Shown piece after piece: positions 63,186 to 64,000 of a stretch of DNA of 64,000 bases (within the stretch, counting starts at the first letter, position 1; each line of letters starts with the position of its first letter). The notes below the pieces were generated by a model, which worked only from the letters and a program-made list of their open reading frames with translations, was not told the origin of the DNA and did no database searches. A program made the position numbers and the translations under genes. Source of the stretch: Thiocapsa imhoffii (GTDB lineage Bacteria > Pseudomonadota > Gammaproteobacteria > Chromatiales > Chromatiaceae); contig NZ_NRSD01000007.1 in assembly GCF_016583985.1 (NCBI RefSeq), positions 114,313 to 178,312 of the forward strand, read 5' to 3'.

Positions 63186-64000
63186 ATGTTCGCCGATCGA
63201 TTGACCCTGAAAAATCAACGAGTCCGATTGATGACGATCATGCTGGGCGTGGCCTTGTTGGCGATGTTCGGGGTGGTCAGCTCCAGCGTTGCCGGGACTG
63301 CGACCCTCACGTGGAACGGCGTCGAAGGAGCTTCTGGGTATCGTGTCTTCTATGGCACGTCTTCGCGTTCTTACCAGGAGGTGCGCGACGTCGGTGTGCA
63401 AACCAATGCCACCGTCACGAATCTGAGCCCGGGAACGCGATATTTCTTCGCGCTGCAGGCCTATGCCGGTTCCCTTAACAGCGGGTTTTCCGAAGAGGTA
63501 AATGGGGTTGTTCCGGGTGCGGGTGGTGATCCGGTCATCGATCCACCAAAGGCTTTGTTTCAGACCAGCGTGAATGAAGGCGAGGCACCACTGCGAGTCA
63601 TCTTCTCGGACCGCAGCGAAGGTGACATCGATTCATGGTTCTGGCGGTTTGGAGATGGGGCAACGAGTGATCAGCCCTCCCCCCAACACACCTATCAACA
63701 ACCGGGTCAATACACCGCGGTGCTCGAGGTTCGTGGCCCGGGCGGGAGTGATTCTCAGACGACGCAGATCCGTGTCCTGGAGCCCGTGCCACCGCCGGTA
63801 GCGGGTTTCAGTGTGGATGTGAGTAGTGGGACGGCGCCGTTGCGGGTACGGTTTACGGATGGTTCGAGTGGGGCGATCAGTACGCGGCAGTGGAGTTTTG
63901 GGGATGGTGGGAGCAGTGGTGCGGTGAATCCGGAGCACACCTATCAGGCGCCTGGGACCTACAGTGTGCAGTTGACGGTGACGGGGCCGGGAGGACAGGA
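63186..64000 (+). CDS. Secreted FN3/PKD-domain protein, 3' end outside window
   Basis: The reading frame from ATG 63186 is open to the right edge, so only the first 271 residues are visible. A signal-anchor or signal peptide spans about residues 15-36 (MTIMLGVALLAMFGVVSSSV). A fibronectin type III domain (about 37-115, ATLTWNGVEGASGYRVFYGT to FALQAYAGS) is followed by two PKD domains (about 123-200 and 206 onward) with FGDG and HTYQ signatures. Such proteins are exported adhesins, S-layer-like or polysaccharide-handling proteins; the function depends on the missing part. The second PKD repeat uses more G- and T-ending codons than the first, as if from another source. Confidence 0.85.
   Translation, partial: MFADRLTLKNQRVRLMTIMLGVALLAMFGVVSSSVAGTATLTWNGVEGASGYRVFYGTSSRSYQEVRDVGVQTNATVTNLSPGTRYFFALQAYAGSLNSGFSEEVNGVVPGAGGDPVIDPPKALFQTSVNEGEAPLRVIFSDRSEGDIDSWFWRFGDGATSDQPSPQHTYQQPGQYTAVLEVRGPGGSDSQTTQIRVLEPVPPPVAGFSVDVSSGTAPLRVRFTDGSSGAISTRQWSFGDGGSSGAVNPEHTYQAPGTYSVQLTVTGPGGQ

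Overview
The window reads as the chromosome of a high-GC gammaproteobacterium, most likely a Chromatiales-type purple sulfur bacterium or close relative. This is inferred from the thrS-infC-rpmI-rplT-pheS-pheT-ihfA-merR gene order, a NifJ pyruvate:ferredoxin oxidoreductase with its dihydroorotate-dehydrogenase-like neighbour, a PiT phosphate permease and exosortase-type hydrolases. No rRNA, transposase or CRISPR array was seen.

Positions 1-15208 hold a tightly packed same-strand operon of nine genes with overlapping or closely spaced starts. It encodes a HerA-type ATPase cut by the left edge (with a candidate PD-(D/E)XK motif), an unknown coiled-coil protein, three consecutive small P-loop ATPases of BREX BrxD/DUF2791 type, a DEVH helicase, a small unknown protein, a DUF4007 protein and a 1497-residue BrxC/PglY-like ATPase. 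About 5.5 kb further on (20775-23417) lies a DNA phosphorothioation-associated putative methyltransferase. Together these look like the restriction or effector half of a phosphorothioation-linked, BREX-like anti-phage system. Neither the sulfur-inserting genes (dnd/ssp) nor pglZ/pglX is inside the window. Between them sit a periplasmic-binding protein plus hybrid histidine kinase pair and a Bcr/CflA drug-efflux gene.

Positions 23538-46722 are mostly housekeeping: nifJ and its partner, pit with a three-repeat candidate Pho box, rimI, prfC, ibaG, acuI, a class I fumarase, tRNA-Val(GAC), the thrS to ihfA translation operon (infC starting at ATC), tRNA-Pro(GGG), a patatin-like lipoprotein and a nitrilase-family amidase.

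Positions 47090-62517 form a compact hybrid NRPS/PKS cluster: an A-PCP loading module; a KS-AT-ACP-aminotransferase protein that would build a beta-amino acid unit; a C-A-PCP module whose pocket residues match the glycine code; and a terminal protein with a TubC-like docking domain, a condensation domain lacking its catalytic His, a decayed adenylation domain and an intact carrier site. Two alpha/beta hydrolases (one without its nucleophilic Ser) and an Sfp-type phosphopantetheinyl transferase follow. There is no integrated thioesterase. A 620-base gene-free stretch rich in inverted repeats comes next, then the start of a secreted FN3/PKD-domain protein that runs off the right edge.
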